Shown here piece after piece: positions 1 to 9,396 of a stretch of DNA of 64,000 nt (the first letter of the stretch is position 1; each line of letters opens with the position of its first letter). Under the pieces are notes generated by a model that saw only the letters and a list, made by a program, of their open reading frames with translations, did not search any database and was not told the origin of the DNA. Source of the DNA: Halomonas sp. GTDB taxonomy: Bacteria > Pseudomonadota > Gammaproteobacteria > Pseudomonadales > Halomonadaceae. The position numbers and the translations under genes are program-made. The stretch lies in contig NZ_JAJUFQ010000009.1 in the NCBI RefSeq assembly GCF_029263665.1, positions 80,195-144,194 on the forward strand, given 5' to 3'.

Positions 1-39
1 CAGGCATTTTGTAGATACCGCCAAGCAAGGAAGCAAAGA

Positions 40-345
40 ATGTCAGCGACTCTCTCCTGGGCCATTGGTACCGTTGCCTTTGGCCTCGTGATGCTTGCCC
101 TGGCCATTTACCTGGGTACCCGAAGCGTCACTGGATCTCGCCCCCTGCGCCGTTCATCTGATAACAGTGCCCCCATTGTCGTCGATAATGGCACATCTTC
201 GGTTTACGCCGTTGACGACAGTTTCAGCAACTGCAATACCGATACTTCCAACCGAATATCTTCAAGCAGCAGCTGCGATTCTGGAGGAAGCTTCAGTGGT
301 GATTCTGGCGGTGGTGGTGGAGATGGCGGCGGCGGAGGTGACTAA
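40..345 (+). CDS. Small single-span membrane protein with Gly-rich tail
   Basis: A 101-residue protein of unknown function. Residues 6-26 form one hydrophobic segment close to the N-terminus, so it is probably anchored in the inner membrane. The rest is polar, rich in Ser and Asn, with two cysteines (in SNCNTD and SSCDSGG) and a C-terminus made almost only of Gly, Asp and Ser. Such Gly-rich tails follow a membrane anchor in several uncharacterised bacterial proteins. An AGGA motif lies about 8 bases before the ATG. It converges with the ABC transporter ATPase gene, and only 51 bases separate their stop codons. No family is recognised. Low complexity could make the reading frame look better than it is, but the start and the membrane segment are convincing. 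Confidence 0.6.
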   Translation: MSATLSWAIGTVAFGLVMLALAIYLGTRSVTGSRPLRRSSDNSAPIVVDNGTSSVYAVDDSFSNCNTDTSNRISSSSSCDSGGSFSGDSGGGGGDGGGGGD

Positions 346-348
346 CCA

Positions 349-377
349 CTGACGACAAGCGCCGTCGTCAGCGCTTG
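349..377. terminator. Overlapping alternative hairpins between convergent genes
   Basis: Two stems share bases: CTGACGAC (349-356) with GTCGTCAG (364-371), and CAAGCGC (356-362) with GCGCTTG (371-377). They cannot form at the same time. There is no T-run on either side, so termination here is only inferred from the position between convergent stop codons. Confidence 0.35.
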
Positions 378-396
378 CCGAAAAGGGCATCAGAAC

Positions 397-1509
397 TTAT
401 GCCAGACGTACTTCGCGTTGCGGATCAAAAAGCACCGCGCGACGCATATCCACCTGCAGTTCCAGCCGTTCACCAGGGCGAGCGTGGCAGTCCGGCCCGA
501 CCCGGGCGGTCACCTCTCCCTCCCCCAGGGGGAGATTGATCAGCACATCGGCACCGGTTGGCTCCACGACCCCGATCACGGCTGCCATCGCTGTACCTGC
601 CCCGGAATGTCCAACTGCTTCGCTGAAATGTTCCGGACGTAGACCCAGCAGCATCTTCTGCCCGACGCACGAAGCCAGTGCATCGGTGTCACGCTCGGCT
701 GGCCATGGCAAGACCAGGTCTTCCTGTCCTGGCGTGCTGATGCGCAGAGCGTAGTTGCCTCTGCCACCTTCCAGGACAGCATCAACGAAGTTCATTGCCG
801 GCGAGCCCATGAAACCGGCGACGAATACATTGACGGGGTTGTTGTAGATCTCGTCCGGCGTGCCAAGCTGCTGTACCTGTCCATCACGCATGACAGCGAT
901 ACGATCCGCCAGTGTCATGGCCTCGATCTGGTCATGCGTCACATAGACGATGGTGGTGCCAAGACGCTGGTGCAGTTTCTTGATCTCGGTGCGCATCTCT
1001 ACACGTAACTTGGCATCCAGGTTGGAAAGCGGTTCGTCGAACAGATAGATCTGCGGCTCTCGGGCCAAGGCTCGGCCCATGGCCACTCGCTGCCGCTGCC
1101 CTCCCGACAGCTGAGATGGCTTGCGATCCAGCAGATGCGATATCTGCAACAAGTCGGCAACCCGCTGCACCGCAGCTTCACGCTCGGCTTTGGGTATCTT
1201 GCGCATCTCGAGGCCGAAGGCAATATTTCCACGCACGGTCATGCTGGGATAGAGCGCGTAGGACTGGAATACCATGGCGATGTCTCTTTCTGCCGGCGTT
1301 CGCCAAGTGACATCCTCACCTCCGATACGAATCTCCCCGGAGGTGATCGGCTCCAGACCAGCAATGGCATTCATCAGGGTCGACTTGCCGCAGCCTGATG
1401 GCCCCACCAGAATCAGAAATTCTCCGGAAGCGATGGAAATATTGACGTCCTTGAGGACATGGGTCGAACCGAAGCTCTTGTGCAGCTGATGTATTTCCAG
1501 AGCGGACAT
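397..1509 (-). CDS. gtsD: Sugar ABC transporter ATPase (MalK/UgpC/GtsD type)
   Basis: ATP-hydrolysing subunit of a carbohydrate importer, 370 residues, the usual length for CUT1-family ATPases. Visible motifs are Walker [10 protein letters not shown] (36-44), the Q-loop (FQSYALYP, from about 81), the signature LSGGQRQR (134-141), Walker B IYLFDEP (154-160) and the switch His in YVTHDQ. A C-terminal TOBE-type regulatory domain follows from about residue 240, with the segment GLRPEHF. It is the last gene of the minus-strand transporter operon, 38 bases after the second permease. ATPases of this group are often shared between sugar importers; here the neighbours point to glucose or mannose. Confidence 0.93.
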   Translation of the reverse strand: MSALEIHQLHKSFGSTHVLKDVNISIASGEFLILVGPSGCGKSTLMNAIAGLEPITSGEIRIGGEDVTWRTPAERDIAMVFQSYALYPSMTVRGNIAFGLEMRKIPKAEREAAVQRVADLLQISHLLDRKPSQLSGGQRQRVAMGRALAREPQIYLFDEPLSNLDAKLRVEMRTEIKKLHQRLGTTIVYVTHDQIEAMTLADRIAVMRDGQVQQLGTPDEIYNNPVNVFVAGFMGSPAMNFVDAVLEGGRGNYALRISTPGQEDLVLPWPAERDTDALASCVGQKMLLGLRPEHFSEAVGHSGAGTAMAAVIGVVEPTGADVLINLPLGEGEVTARVGPDCHARPGERLELQVDMRRAVLFDPQREVRLA

Positions 1510-1547
1510 GATGAATTCTCGTCACTGAATTGTCGTTGTAATGAACG

Positions 1548-2444
1548 TCAGCCCTTGACCGAACCAGCGGTAAGGCCCCGCACGAAGTACTTGCCGGCCA
1601 GTACATAGACCACCAGCGTTGGTAGTGCAGCAATCATCGCTGCCGCCATGTCGACGTTATATTCCTTGGCGCCGGTAGAGGTATTGACCAGGTTGTTGAG
1701 TGCTACCGTCACCGGTTGAGTGTCATGGCCCGAGAAAGCCACCCCGAACAGAAAGTCGTTCCAGATCTGGGTGAACTGCCAGATCACCGAGACCACGATG
1801 ATCGGAGCCGACACCGGCAACAGAATGCGCCAGAAAATGCGGAAGAACCCTGCACCATCCAGCTTGGCCGCATTCACCAGTTCGTCGGGGATACCCACAT
1901 AGAAGTTACGGAAGAACAAGGTGGTGAACGCGATGCCAAATACCACATGCACCAGCACCAGACCCGAGCGCGAGCTGGCCAACCCCAACCAACCCAACGT
2001 CTGGGCCATGGGCAGCAATACGACCTGAAAAGGGATGAAGCAGCCAAACAGCATCATCGCGAACACCAGGTTCGAGCCCTTGAAGCGCCACTTGGTCAGG
2101 GCATAGCCATTGAGCGCACCGACCAACGTCGAGATGATCACGGCAGGAATGACAATGGCAAAGGAGTTCCAGAAATAGCCCCCAACCCCTTCACAACGCA
2201 TCCCCGTACAGGCCTCTCCCCAAGCCTTCGCCCAGGGTTCGACGGTCGGCGACCGGGGCAGCGCCAGCAGGTTGCCAGGAGTGATTTCGGCCAGCGGTTT
2301 GATGGAGGTCAGCAGCATGACCACCAGGGGCATCAGGTATGCCACTGCAGCAACGATCAGCACGGCATAAAGCAATCCACGCAGAGCCTTGGCTGCGGGT
2401 GTCTGGCGGCGAATCACCTGTCCCCGACTCATGGCATCAGACAT
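1548..2444 (-). CDS. gtsC: Sugar ABC transporter permease (GtsC type)
   Basis: Inner-membrane permease of the importer, 298 residues with about six membrane spans. It carries the cytoplasmic EAA loop that docks on the ATPase (DELVNAAKLDGAG). Conserved MalG-type segments include LLTSIKP near the N-terminus. The ATG at 2444 overlaps the end of the upstream permease gene by 8 bases and has GAGGAG upstream, so the two are probably translationally coupled. The family and gene order match GtsC/GltG of Pseudomonas glucose transporters. Confidence 0.92.
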   Translation of the reverse strand: MSDAMSRGQVIRRQTPAAKALRGLLYAVLIVAAVAYLMPLVVMLLTSIKPLAEITPGNLLALPRSPTVEPWAKAWGEACTGMRCEGVGGYFWNSFAIVIPAVIISTLVGALNGYALTKWRFKGSNLVFAMMLFGCFIPFQVVLLPMAQTLGWLGLASSRSGLVLVHVVFGIAFTTLFFRNFYVGIPDELVNAAKLDGAGFFRIFWRILLPVSAPIIVVSVIWQFTQIWNDFLFGVAFSGHDTQPVTVALNNLVNTSTGAKEYNVDMAAAMIAALPTLVVYVLAGKYFVRGLTAGSVKG

Positions 2445-3366
2445 CGCGCTTGCTCCTCAACTCGCTGTACAGGTACGGCACCAGAATCGCCAGCACACCA
2501 CCCAACATCAACATGGCACTGGCAGACCCCAGGCCAATCTGCGCTCGGGTAAAGGCATGGGCGTACATGAACGTCGCGGGCAGATCCGAGGAATAACCGG
2601 GACCGCCACCGGTCAGCGCCACCACCAGGTCAAAGCTCTTGATGGCAATGTGCGACAGGATCATCACGGCACTGAACACCACCGGTCGTAGACAAGGCAG
2701 AATCACTCGCCGATAGATGCGCGGAAGACTGGCCCCATCGAGCTGGGCCGCCTTGATGATCTCGTCATCAATACCGCGCAACCCGGCCAGAAACAGTGCC
2801 ATGACGAAGCCGGACGCTTGCCATACTGCCGCGATGACCAGGGTGTAGACCGCCATCTCCGGTTGTACCAGCCAGTCAAAGGTGAAGTTGTCGAATCCCC
2901 AACTGCGTACCATGGCCTGGATGCCCAGCCCGGGATTGAGCAGCCACTTCCACACCACCCCGGTGACAATGAAAGACAAGGCCATGGGATAGAGATAGAG
3001 CGTACGCAAGGTGCCTTCCTGGCGAATACGCTGATCAAGCAGGATGGCAAGCCCGGCTCCGATGACCAGGCAGATGGCAATGAACAGGCCGCCGAAGATG
3101 GCCAGATTGGAGGCGGCTACCCACCAACGCTCATTGGCCATCAGGCGGGCATACTGACCGAAACCGACAAAATGATAACTCGGTAACATGCGCGAGTTGG
3201 TCAGGGACAGGACAAACGTCCAGATCATGAAGCCATAGACGAAGAACAGGGATATGGCGACGGAGGGAGCCAACACCAGCCTGGGTAGCCAGGACTGCAG
3301 ACTGGCAGAGGCGGAGTGGCCCCGGGCACCGGCATGAGCCGGAACCTGAGTTGTGTTGATGGGCAT
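2437..3366 (-). CDS. gtsB: Sugar ABC transporter permease (GtsB type)
   Basis: First permease of the importer, 309 residues, MalF/UgpA-like with about six membrane spans after a polar N-terminus of some 25 residues. The EAA loop is DDEIIKAAQLDGASLPRIY. A GAGGT motif lies about 9 bases before the ATG. It follows the binding-protein gene by about 100 bases and overlaps the next permease gene, which fits one transcript. The substrate is inferred from the binding protein. Confidence 0.92.
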   Translation of the reverse strand: MPINTTQVPAHAGARGHSASASLQSWLPRLVLAPSVAISLFFVYGFMIWTFVLSLTNSRMLPSYHFVGFGQYARLMANERWWVAASNLAIFGGLFIAICLVIGAGLAILLDQRIRQEGTLRTLYLYPMALSFIVTGVVWKWLLNPGLGIQAMVRSWGFDNFTFDWLVQPEMAVYTLVIAAVWQASGFVMALFLAGLRGIDDEIIKAAQLDGASLPRIYRRVILPCLRPVVFSAVMILSHIAIKSFDLVVALTGGGPGYSSDLPATFMYAHAFTRAQIGLGSASAMLMLGGVLAILVPYLYSELRSKRDV

Positions 3367-3467
3367 CGCAGAATTACCTCAACATGCCTCGGCAACCGCG
3401 GCCCTGGCCTGAGTTGCTCGACCAGGGTCGCGAATGAGGGAGTCGGTTTCCGATGGAGAACCGGGAC

Positions 3468-4742
3468 CTAGAACGCCAGACTGGCAGCCTGCGCCAGACG
3501 CTCGGACGCCTGCTCGGCGGTCATCGACTCATCGTTGAAGTAGTTGGTAATGATATCGAAGAAGGCTCCCTGAACGTCGCTTTGCATCGCCATGCGATGA
3601 GCGACACTCGGTACCAGGGTGTCATTGGCCTGGGCCGCCTTGAAGTCCTCCATGGAGCGCTGGGCACAGCTGTCGAAATCGCTCATGTCGAGGTCTGGAC
3701 GTGCCGGAATCGAGCCCTTGATCTTGTTGAAGGACGCCTGGAAGTCCGGTTCAAGAATCAGCCGTGCCAGTGTTTTCTGAGCCTCGGCGGAACGGTCATC
3801 TTCCAGCTGAAACATGGCGAAACTATCGATATTGAAGATGAAGTCGGCATCGGTACCAGGTACCGGCGCGCACACGTAGTCGCTGCCTGCCTCCATGCCT
3901 GCGGCGGAAAACTCGCCCTTGGCCCAGTCTCCCATGATCTGCATGGCCGCTTGACCGTCGATGACCATCTTGGTCGCCAGGTTCCAGTCTCGCCCGGGCA
4001 TGCCTTCGTCCATCAGCTCGCGCAGACGCTTGAAGGTATCCAGCGCTTCGATCATGGTGTCGCTCTTCAGAGTATCCTCGTCCAGTTCCACAAAGGCGTC
4101 CCGATAGAAATCAGCGCCTCCCAGGCTCAGTACGACGGTCTCGAAAGTAGTGGTATCCTGCCACGGCTGACCGCCATGGGCCAAGGGAACGTAACCCGCC
4201 TCACGCAGCTTCTCGCCCGCGGCAAACAGCTCATCCCAGGTAGTAGGCACCTCCACTCCAGCATCCGCCAGCACTTCCGGATTGGCCCATAGCCAATTGA
4301 CACGATGCACGTTGACCGGCACTGCCACATAGTGGCCGTCGTACTTCATCATGTTGGCCACAACGTCCGGCAGCAATTCGTCCCAGTCCCCCTCCTGCGC
4401 AACATCATCCAGATTGCCGAGCAGGCCAAGTTCTCCCCATTCCTGGATTTCTGGACCATTGATCTGGGCAGCGGACGGAGGATTACCGGACATGGCACGT
4501 GACTTGAGTACCGTCATGGCACTGTCACCGGCACCACCGGCAACGGCGAAGTCCTTCCAGGAATGCCCCTCCTGCTCCAGCAGATCGCGCAGTGTACCGA
4601 CTGCCTCGGCCTCCCCTCCGGATGTCCACCAGTGCAGAACCTCTACCTCACCGGCCTCAACCGCCGTCGTTGTCAGGGCAGCGGCGGTGGCCACGGCCGC
4701 GCAGGTAAGACGCAGCATCGGGAAACGCAAGCGTGCGGGCAT
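3468..4742 (-). CDS. gtsA: Periplasmic glucose/mannose-type sugar-binding protein
   Basis: Extracellular solute-binding protein family 1, 424 residues from the chosen start. An in-frame upstream start would add 16 residues, but ATG 4742 has AGGAGTGA at good spacing and begins a proper signal peptide: basic start, hydrophobic core, and a probable cut after VEA near residue 30. The mature N-terminus reads [17 protein letters not shown], followed by [17 protein letters not shown] and [18 protein letters not shown]. These blocks are characteristic of the GtsA/GltB glucose- and mannose-binding proteins of Pseudomonas. It sits between an AGE epimerase gene and the two permeases. Glucose as substrate is a family-based inference. 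Confidence 0.92.
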   Translation of the reverse strand: MPARLRFPMLRLTCAAVATAAALTTTAVEAGEVEVLHWWTSGGEAEAVGTLRDLLEQEGHSWKDFAVAGGAGDSAMTVLKSRAMSGNPPSAAQINGPEIQEWGELGLLGNLDDVAQEGDWDELLPDVVANMMKYDGHYVAVPVNVHRVNWLWANPEVLADAGVEVPTTWDELFAAGEKLREAGYVPLAHGGQPWQDTTTFETVVLSLGGADFYRDAFVELDEDTLKSDTMIEALDTFKRLRELMDEGMPGRDWNLATKMVIDGQAAMQIMGDWAKGEFSAAGMEAGSDYVCAPVPGTDADFIFNIDSFAMFQLEDDRSAEAQKTLARLILEPDFQASFNKIKGSIPARPDLDMSDFDSCAQRSMEDFKAAQANDTLVPSVAHRMAMQSDVQGAFFDIITNYFNDESMTAEQASERLAQAASLAF

Positions 4743-4850
4743 GATGTCACTCCTGTTTATTGTCTTGTTATGTAGCGGCACCCGAGGCACCGCCTGACAA
4801 TACGCTAGCGCATCCCGTTTCCTTCTTGGGTTACGTAGTAATGGATAATC
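4743..4850 (-). promoter_or_regulatory. Intergenic region before gtsA with TTAC/GTAA palindromes
   Basis: This 108-bp gap may hold a second promoter for the transporter genes. It contains the interlocked inverted motifs TTAC-GTA-GTAA (4831-4841) and GTAA-N9-TTAC (4838-4854). They could be a regulator site, but no known consensus is matched. Confidence 0.25.
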
Positions 4851-6053
4851 TTACGAGGCTGTAATATTTCGCCGCTTCAAGACTTCCATGACTTCCTGAC
4901 AGGCCCCCATGGTGTGGTAATCCACCTTGCCAGCAGGACTCTTCTCATCGGAATAAGCCTGATTATCCGGGGTCAGGATGCGATACCAGGCGCCGTGACG
5001 ATGATCGATCATATGAGTCCAGCTGAAATTCCACAGATGGCGATACCAACGCCAATACACGGCCTTGCCTGTCGCCTCGCCAAGACGAGCCGCAGCCGCA
5101 AGGCTCTCGGCCTGGACCCAGAAATACTTGTCGCCATCACAGACCTTTCCCTGCAGGTCCAGGCCATAGACCAGGCCGCCATGCGTGCTGTCCCAACCGG
5201 CCTCTACCGCCGAGACAAACAGGCGCTCGGCAGCGGGAATCAACCAGGCATCATCACGATGTCGCGCCAGAATGGCCAATAGCTTGGCCCACTCGGTCTG
5301 ATGGCCAACCTGATAGCCCCAGGGGCGGAACAGATGCTTGGGGTCATCGCGGTTGTAATCGAGATCACGCCGCCATTGCCGATCGTAATGTTCCCAGATC
5401 CAGCCATTCGGGTTATCACGAGGATCACCAAGGTTGGCACGCACCAGGGCATTGGCAATCGCCATGGCCTGATCCAGAAAATGCACTTCGCCGGTGGCCT
5501 CATAAGCGGCAATCAACGCCTCGCAGCCATGCATGTTGGCGTTCTGCCCCCGGTAGTCCGAAAGCTGCCAATGGGCATCGGCTTCATCGGCGAAACGGTT
5601 CCACTGCGGCTCCCAGAAACGCCGCTGAAGCATGGCATGGACACGATCGATTTCCCGCCGGGCCTCTTCGACTCCCGCACGATATGCCTCGGCATAAGCC
5701 AGCAGCACAAACGCCAGGCCATAGCAGTGATGGGTACTGTCCTCGACAACGCCATCCTTCAGCGTCCAGGCATAGCCTTGCTGCTGAGACTGAAAGTGCT
5801 GGCTTTCGAGAAATTTCAGGCCATGGCGTACCCAACGCAGGTACTCGGCATTTCCTGTCTGGCGCGCAAAGCGTGCATAGGTGACAACGAAACGCGTACT
5901 GGAGACCAAGTGGCGATGGCCTTTTTCATAGATCTCGCCATCATCCCGGAAGTACTGATAGAAACCACCATGAGGATCAATGGCCCGAGGATGGTAGAAG
6001 GCCATCGTCTTGCGTACATGCTGATCGAGAAAAGCGGGATCGAAATAATTCAT
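4851..6053 (-). CDS. AGE-family sugar epimerase/isomerase
   Basis: 400 residues, the usual length of the N-acylglucosamine 2-epimerase fold (an alpha/alpha barrel). Conserved aromatic and His segments are present: HRHLVSSTRFVVTYA, YRGQNANMHGCEALIAAYE, GYQVGHQTEWAKLLA and KYFWVQAESLAAAARL. Members interconvert mannose with fructose or glucose (mannose isomerase, YihS) or epimerise amino sugars. The ATG has AGGAGG 8 bases upstream. Being the first gene before a glucose/mannose ABC transporter, mannose or a related hexose is the likely substrate, feeding fructose or glucose into central metabolism. Which activity applies cannot be decided from sequence. Confidence 0.85.
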   Translation of the reverse strand: MNYFDPAFLDQHVRKTMAFYHPRAIDPHGGFYQYFRDDGEIYEKGHRHLVSSTRFVVTYARFARQTGNAEYLRWVRHGLKFLESQHFQSQQQGYAWTLKDGVVEDSTHHCYGLAFVLLAYAEAYRAGVEEARREIDRVHAMLQRRFWEPQWNRFADEADAHWQLSDYRGQNANMHGCEALIAAYEATGEVHFLDQAMAIANALVRANLGDPRDNPNGWIWEHYDRQWRRDLDYNRDDPKHLFRPWGYQVGHQTEWAKLLAILARHRDDAWLIPAAERLFVSAVEAGWDSTHGGLVYGLDLQGKVCDGDKYFWVQAESLAAAARLGEATGKAVYWRWYRHLWNFSWTHMIDHRHGAWYRILTPDNQAYSDEKSPAGKVDYHTMGACQEVMEVLKRRNITAS

Positions 6054-6158
6054 TACAGCATCCTCCTGTGATCACCACAGCCTACGTCAAGTCCTCTGCT
6101 GAATTCTTTTACCAAGTGTTGCAAAGGGCCTGGCACGACAAATTGGCTGCCACTCCGA

Positions 6159-7604
6159 TTAATGTGCAAAAGGACCTGGGCGCGGCAAGCGGATGGACAC
6201 TTCCAGCCCACCGCCCAGGCCGTTGGTCAGCCCCAGAGTCCCTGCGTGTGCTTGAATGATATGACGGGCGATGCTCAAGCCCAGCCCACTACCGCCTGTA
6301 TGGCGACTGCGTGAAGGTTCCAGGCGTACGAATGGCTCGAAAACCCGATTCATCTGTTCCTCGGGAATGCCTGGACCATGATCATGTATCGTCAACGTCA
6401 GCACGTCCGGGCTGTCTTGCAGTGCCACTTCCGCACTCGTGCCGTAGAACACGGCATTTTCCAGCAGGTTGGCAAGTGCCCGCTTCAATGCCAGAGGCTT
6501 GATCAGCAGCGGTTCTGCCTTGCCTTTGATGCTGACCCGGCCTCCCAGCAGAGCGACTTCCGTGGAAAGGTGTTCCAGCAGAGGCCTGAGTTCACAAGGT
6601 TCAGCATGTTCATGCATATCCAACCCCTTGACCGAAGCCAGGGCACCGCGCACAAGTTGGTCCATTTCATCCAGTGACGCGGCGAAGCGTTCGCGCTGTA
6701 CCGGATCATCCAGCATCTCGGCACGCAACCGCATACGGGTGATCGGAGTCTTGAGATCGTGAGAAATCGCTGAGAACAAGCGCTCACGCTCCTCCACCTG
6801 ATGCTGCAGCTGTCTCTGCATGCGATTGAAGGCCGCTGCCGCCGTGGCCACTTCTTTGGGGCCGGTCTCGCGCAAGGGCAGCGCATCCAGGTCATTGCCC
6901 AGACGCTGTGCAGCCCTGGCCAGACGTCCCAAGGTGCGTGTCGCACTGCGAATCCCCAGTGCCGACAACCCAATGACCGTCACCAGCACAACCAGCAATA
7001 CGAACAGTCGATCATGGGATAGCCAGAAATCATCATGGAAGATACCGGGCATCGGCATCAGGGTCGCCACATACAGCCACTGCCCTCCTCCCAGGGGCAA
7101 CTGCACCACCAGGATCGGCTGATCTTGTGTGGCGCTCAACAAGGTGTGCTGCCCCCAGCGAGGAGGCATCTCGGTCAGCAGGACTTCTGTATTGAGCAAA
7201 CGCAGATCATGAGGATGGGAAAACTCCACCGTCACCTGGGATACCCCAAGCTCTCGATGCAAGACTCGACGCATGGTATCGACGACCCGCTCCTTGGCCG
7301 GACCATCCCCAATATCCATGACCGGCAAGCGATGATCGTTGACGCTGACAAAGAAACGCGTGCCCCCCATGTCACGCAACTGGTCCAGGGCGACATGGCG
7401 ATAGGCATGGGGCAAGGAGCGGAAGAAACGCACAGTGGAAGCCACACTGTAGGCCAGGTTCTTCGACACCTCATCCACGCGCGCGTTCTGCTCCTCACTC
7501 TCCTGGGCACTCCACCAGGCATAGCTCATCACTTGAGCCCCCAGGACACCAATGACCATGATCAACAGAAAGCGCCCGCGCAGAGTACGCGGCAGAATGC
7601 GCAT
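6159..7604 (-). CDS. Sensor histidine kinase (GtrS-like)
   Basis: Membrane-bound sensor kinase of 481 residues. There is one membrane span at about 12-32, a periplasmic region of about 165 residues, a second span at about 198-218, a HAMP linker, an H-box FSAISHDLKTPITRMRL (phospho-acceptor His282), the N-box ANLLENAVFYG and the G-box DHGPGIPEEQ. Its start codon shares bases with the stop of the response regulator gene (ATGA), so the pair is coupled. Position just upstream of a sugar epimerase and glucose-type importer resembles the GtrS/GltR system of Pseudomonas, which responds to a glucose-derived signal; this is inference from context. Confidence 0.93.
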   Translation of the reverse strand: MRILPRTLRGRFLLIMVIGVLGAQVMSYAWWSAQESEEQNARVDEVSKNLAYSVASTVRFFRSLPHAYRHVALDQLRDMGGTRFFVSVNDHRLPVMDIGDGPAKERVVDTMRRVLHRELGVSQVTVEFSHPHDLRLLNTEVLLTEMPPRWGQHTLLSATQDQPILVVQLPLGGGQWLYVATLMPMPGIFHDDFWLSHDRLFVLLVVLVTVIGLSALGIRSATRTLGRLARAAQRLGNDLDALPLRETGPKEVATAAAAFNRMQRQLQHQVEERERLFSAISHDLKTPITRMRLRAEMLDDPVQRERFAASLDEMDQLVRGALASVKGLDMHEHAEPCELRPLLEHLSTEVALLGGRVSIKGKAEPLLIKPLALKRALANLLENAVFYGTSAEVALQDSPDVLTLTIHDHGPGIPEEQMNRVFEPFVRLEPSRSRHTGGSGLGLSIARHIIQAHAGTLGLTNGLGGGLEVSIRLPRPGPFAH

Positions 7605-8329
7605 CAGGCCAGCGCCTCGACCTGAGCGGCCAGCACATAGCCCGCGCCCCTCACCGTACGGATCAACTGAGAATGCTGGGCATCTTCACCCAATCGCTGA
7701 CGCAAGCGACACACATGCACGTCCATGGAACGATCCAATGGCGGAGCCGGGCGCCCTCGTGTCAGTTGATACAGGTCCTCACGAGACAGGACTTGTTCCG
7801 GGCGATCCAGAAACACCTGCAGCAGTTGAAAGTCCGCGCCACTGAGAGGTAATCGTTCACCATCATGACCCATCAGCTCACGGCTTACCCTATCGAGACG
7901 CCAGTCACCAAACGCCAGCACCCGAGCCTTGTGTGGTATCAGGTTGGCGTCACGAGGCTGGCAACGACGCAGGACCGCCTTGACCCTGGCCAGCAACTCC
8001 CGGGGATCGAACGGCTTGCACAGATAATCATCAGCCCCGAATTCAAGCCCCAGAATGCGGTCAGTCTGATCATCGCTAGCCGTCAGCATGATGATGGGCA
8101 GGTCGCTCTGCTTGCGGAGATGCTGGCATACCGCGAATCCATCCTCTCCGGGCATCATCAGGTCGAGAATGACCAGAGCCGGTATTTCTTTCTCGAGTAG
8201 GCGATAAAGCGCTTGGGCATTTTCAGCAATGCGTGCCGAGTACCCATGACGACCCAGGTAATCGGCCAGCAGCTCACAAATTTCGGGATCGTCATCGACG
8301 ACGACGATAGGCGCGCTAGGTGTGTTCAT
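7604..8329 (-). CDS. OmpR-family response regulator (GltR-like)
   Basis: 241 residues. The receiver domain (about 7-120) has the acidic pocket VVDDDPE, phospho-acceptor Asp56 in ILDLMMP, and Lys105 in CKPFDP. A winged-helix DNA-binding domain follows (about 140-235) with the OmpR/PhoB pattern LSGADFQLLQVFLDRPEQVLSR and a C-terminal RTVRGAGYVL. ATG 8329 is preferred over an in-frame TTG 27 bases upstream, though neither has a strong ribosome site. It probably controls the downstream epimerase and sugar transporter genes together with its partner kinase. Confidence 0.92.
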   Translation of the reverse strand: MNTPSAPIVVVDDDPEICELLADYLGRHGYSARIAENAQALYRLLEKEIPALVILDLMMPGEDGFAVCQHLRKQSDLPIIMLTASDDQTDRILGLEFGADDYLCKPFDPRELLARVKAVLRRCQPRDANLIPHKARVLAFGDWRLDRVSRELMGHDGERLPLSGADFQLLQVFLDRPEQVLSREDLYQLTRGRPAPPLDRSMDVHVCRLRQRLGEDAQHSQLIRTVRGAGYVLAAQVEALA

Positions 8330-8443
8330 GGAAGTCTCTGAAAGCGCTTGGCTCAAGGCAAGATACCTTAGCCAGCGCCACGAGTTATCACGATTGCACC
8401 ATGGTGGTAGAGGCTGCAGGTCTTGCGCCTGGTACCGGACCAG

Positions 8444-9256
8444 CTAGCTCACTGCTGACGCCAAACCAAACCGCTCACGTAGTTGTATCGCCACAGCATG
8501 CTCGGCGTGGTGGCCAATGACCCTGGCTCCTGGCACTTCCGTGGCCAGACTCGGATGAGCATTGGCCATCACATGACCTTCCCCTGCCAAGGCCAGCATT
8601 TCCATGTCATTGAGGTTGTCACCAAAGGCCAGGCAACGATCGGCAGGAATGCCAAGATCATCGAGCAATGCCGCAACCGCAGTTCCCTTATTGACACCTG
8701 CGGCCATGATCTCGAGGGAGTTGGCCATGGAATAGGTAATGTGCAGTGCCTCCCCCGCCACCTGCCTCACCGCAGACTCGAGCTCTGCTAATGCTTCGGG
8801 CTGACCGATATACAGTGCCTTGCCAATGCCTTCTGCGCTCATTTCCGGGCTGGCCTCCACGCGATAGCCAAACCCCGTAGCGTCGTGCAATGCGAGCAGC
8901 CCCGGGGCATGGTCGTCAATCACCCAGGCGTCATCGCGATAGATATTGAGACGCACACCATCCGGACGCGGCAATGCAATCAATGTCTGGGCAATTTCCG
9001 ATGTCAGATAGTGCCGGCGCAGGCACAGGCCCTTAGGGTTCAATGTCCAGGCACCATTGCTGCTGATGATATGTGCATCGATACCAAGGCGGTCACGGAA
9101 AGCCAGCATGTCGAGATGATGCCGACCGGATGCCAGGGCGATATGGTGCCCTTGGCCAGCCAGCTCCCGGAGAGTGGCTATAGTGATCTCGGCCAGATCA
9201 TGATCAGCACCGAGCAAGGTACCATCGAGATCGGAAACGATCAGGTGTGCATCCAT
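8444..9256 (-). CDS. Cof-type HAD sugar phosphatase
   Basis: 270 residues, HAD superfamily subclass IIB. Motif I is SDLDGTLLG near the N-terminus with the catalytic Asp pair, motif II is the SSNGA segment, the conserved Lys lies in NKGTAVAALL, and motif IV is FGDNLNDMEML. Relatives (Cof, YidA, YbhA) dephosphorylate sugar phosphates and pyridoxal phosphate. GGAGG lies about 11 bases before ATG 9256; an ATG six codons upstream overlaps that motif and is less likely. It follows the GlcNAc PTS operon on the same strand, so removing excess phosphosugar is plausible, but the substrate is unknown. Confidence 0.88.
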   Translation of the reverse strand: MDAHLIVSDLDGTLLGADHDLAEITIATLRELAGQGHHIALASGRHHLDMLAFRDRLGIDAHIISSNGAWTLNPKGLCLRRHYLTSEIAQTLIALPRPDGVRLNIYRDDAWVIDDHAPGLLALHDATGFGYRVEASPEMSAEGIGKALYIGQPEALAELESAVRQVAGEALHITYSMANSLEIMAAGVNKGTAVAALLDDLGIPADRCLAFGDNLNDMEMLALAGEGHVMANAHPSLATEVPGARVIGHHAEHAVAIQLRERFGLASAVS

Positions 9257-9343
9257 GAAATGAAGAACCTCCATTACGCCCAGCCCTTGGCGGTATTGCC
9301 TGTGGCATTTGCCATGCCCAGACTACCGTGTCTCGACGCAAAC

Positions 9344-9363
9344 GGCACGCCAAGAGGCGTGCC
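9344..9363 (-). terminator. Hairpin after nagE
   Basis: An 8-bp stem GGCACGCC / GGCGTGCC with loop AAGA, followed on the minus strand by a short GTTTG. It lies about 35 bases past the nagE stop and before the HAD gene, so it may end or attenuate the nag transcript. Confidence 0.5.
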
Positions 9364-9396
9364 ATTTGCATTATCGGGGCTTGTGTCCGCGTCAGT

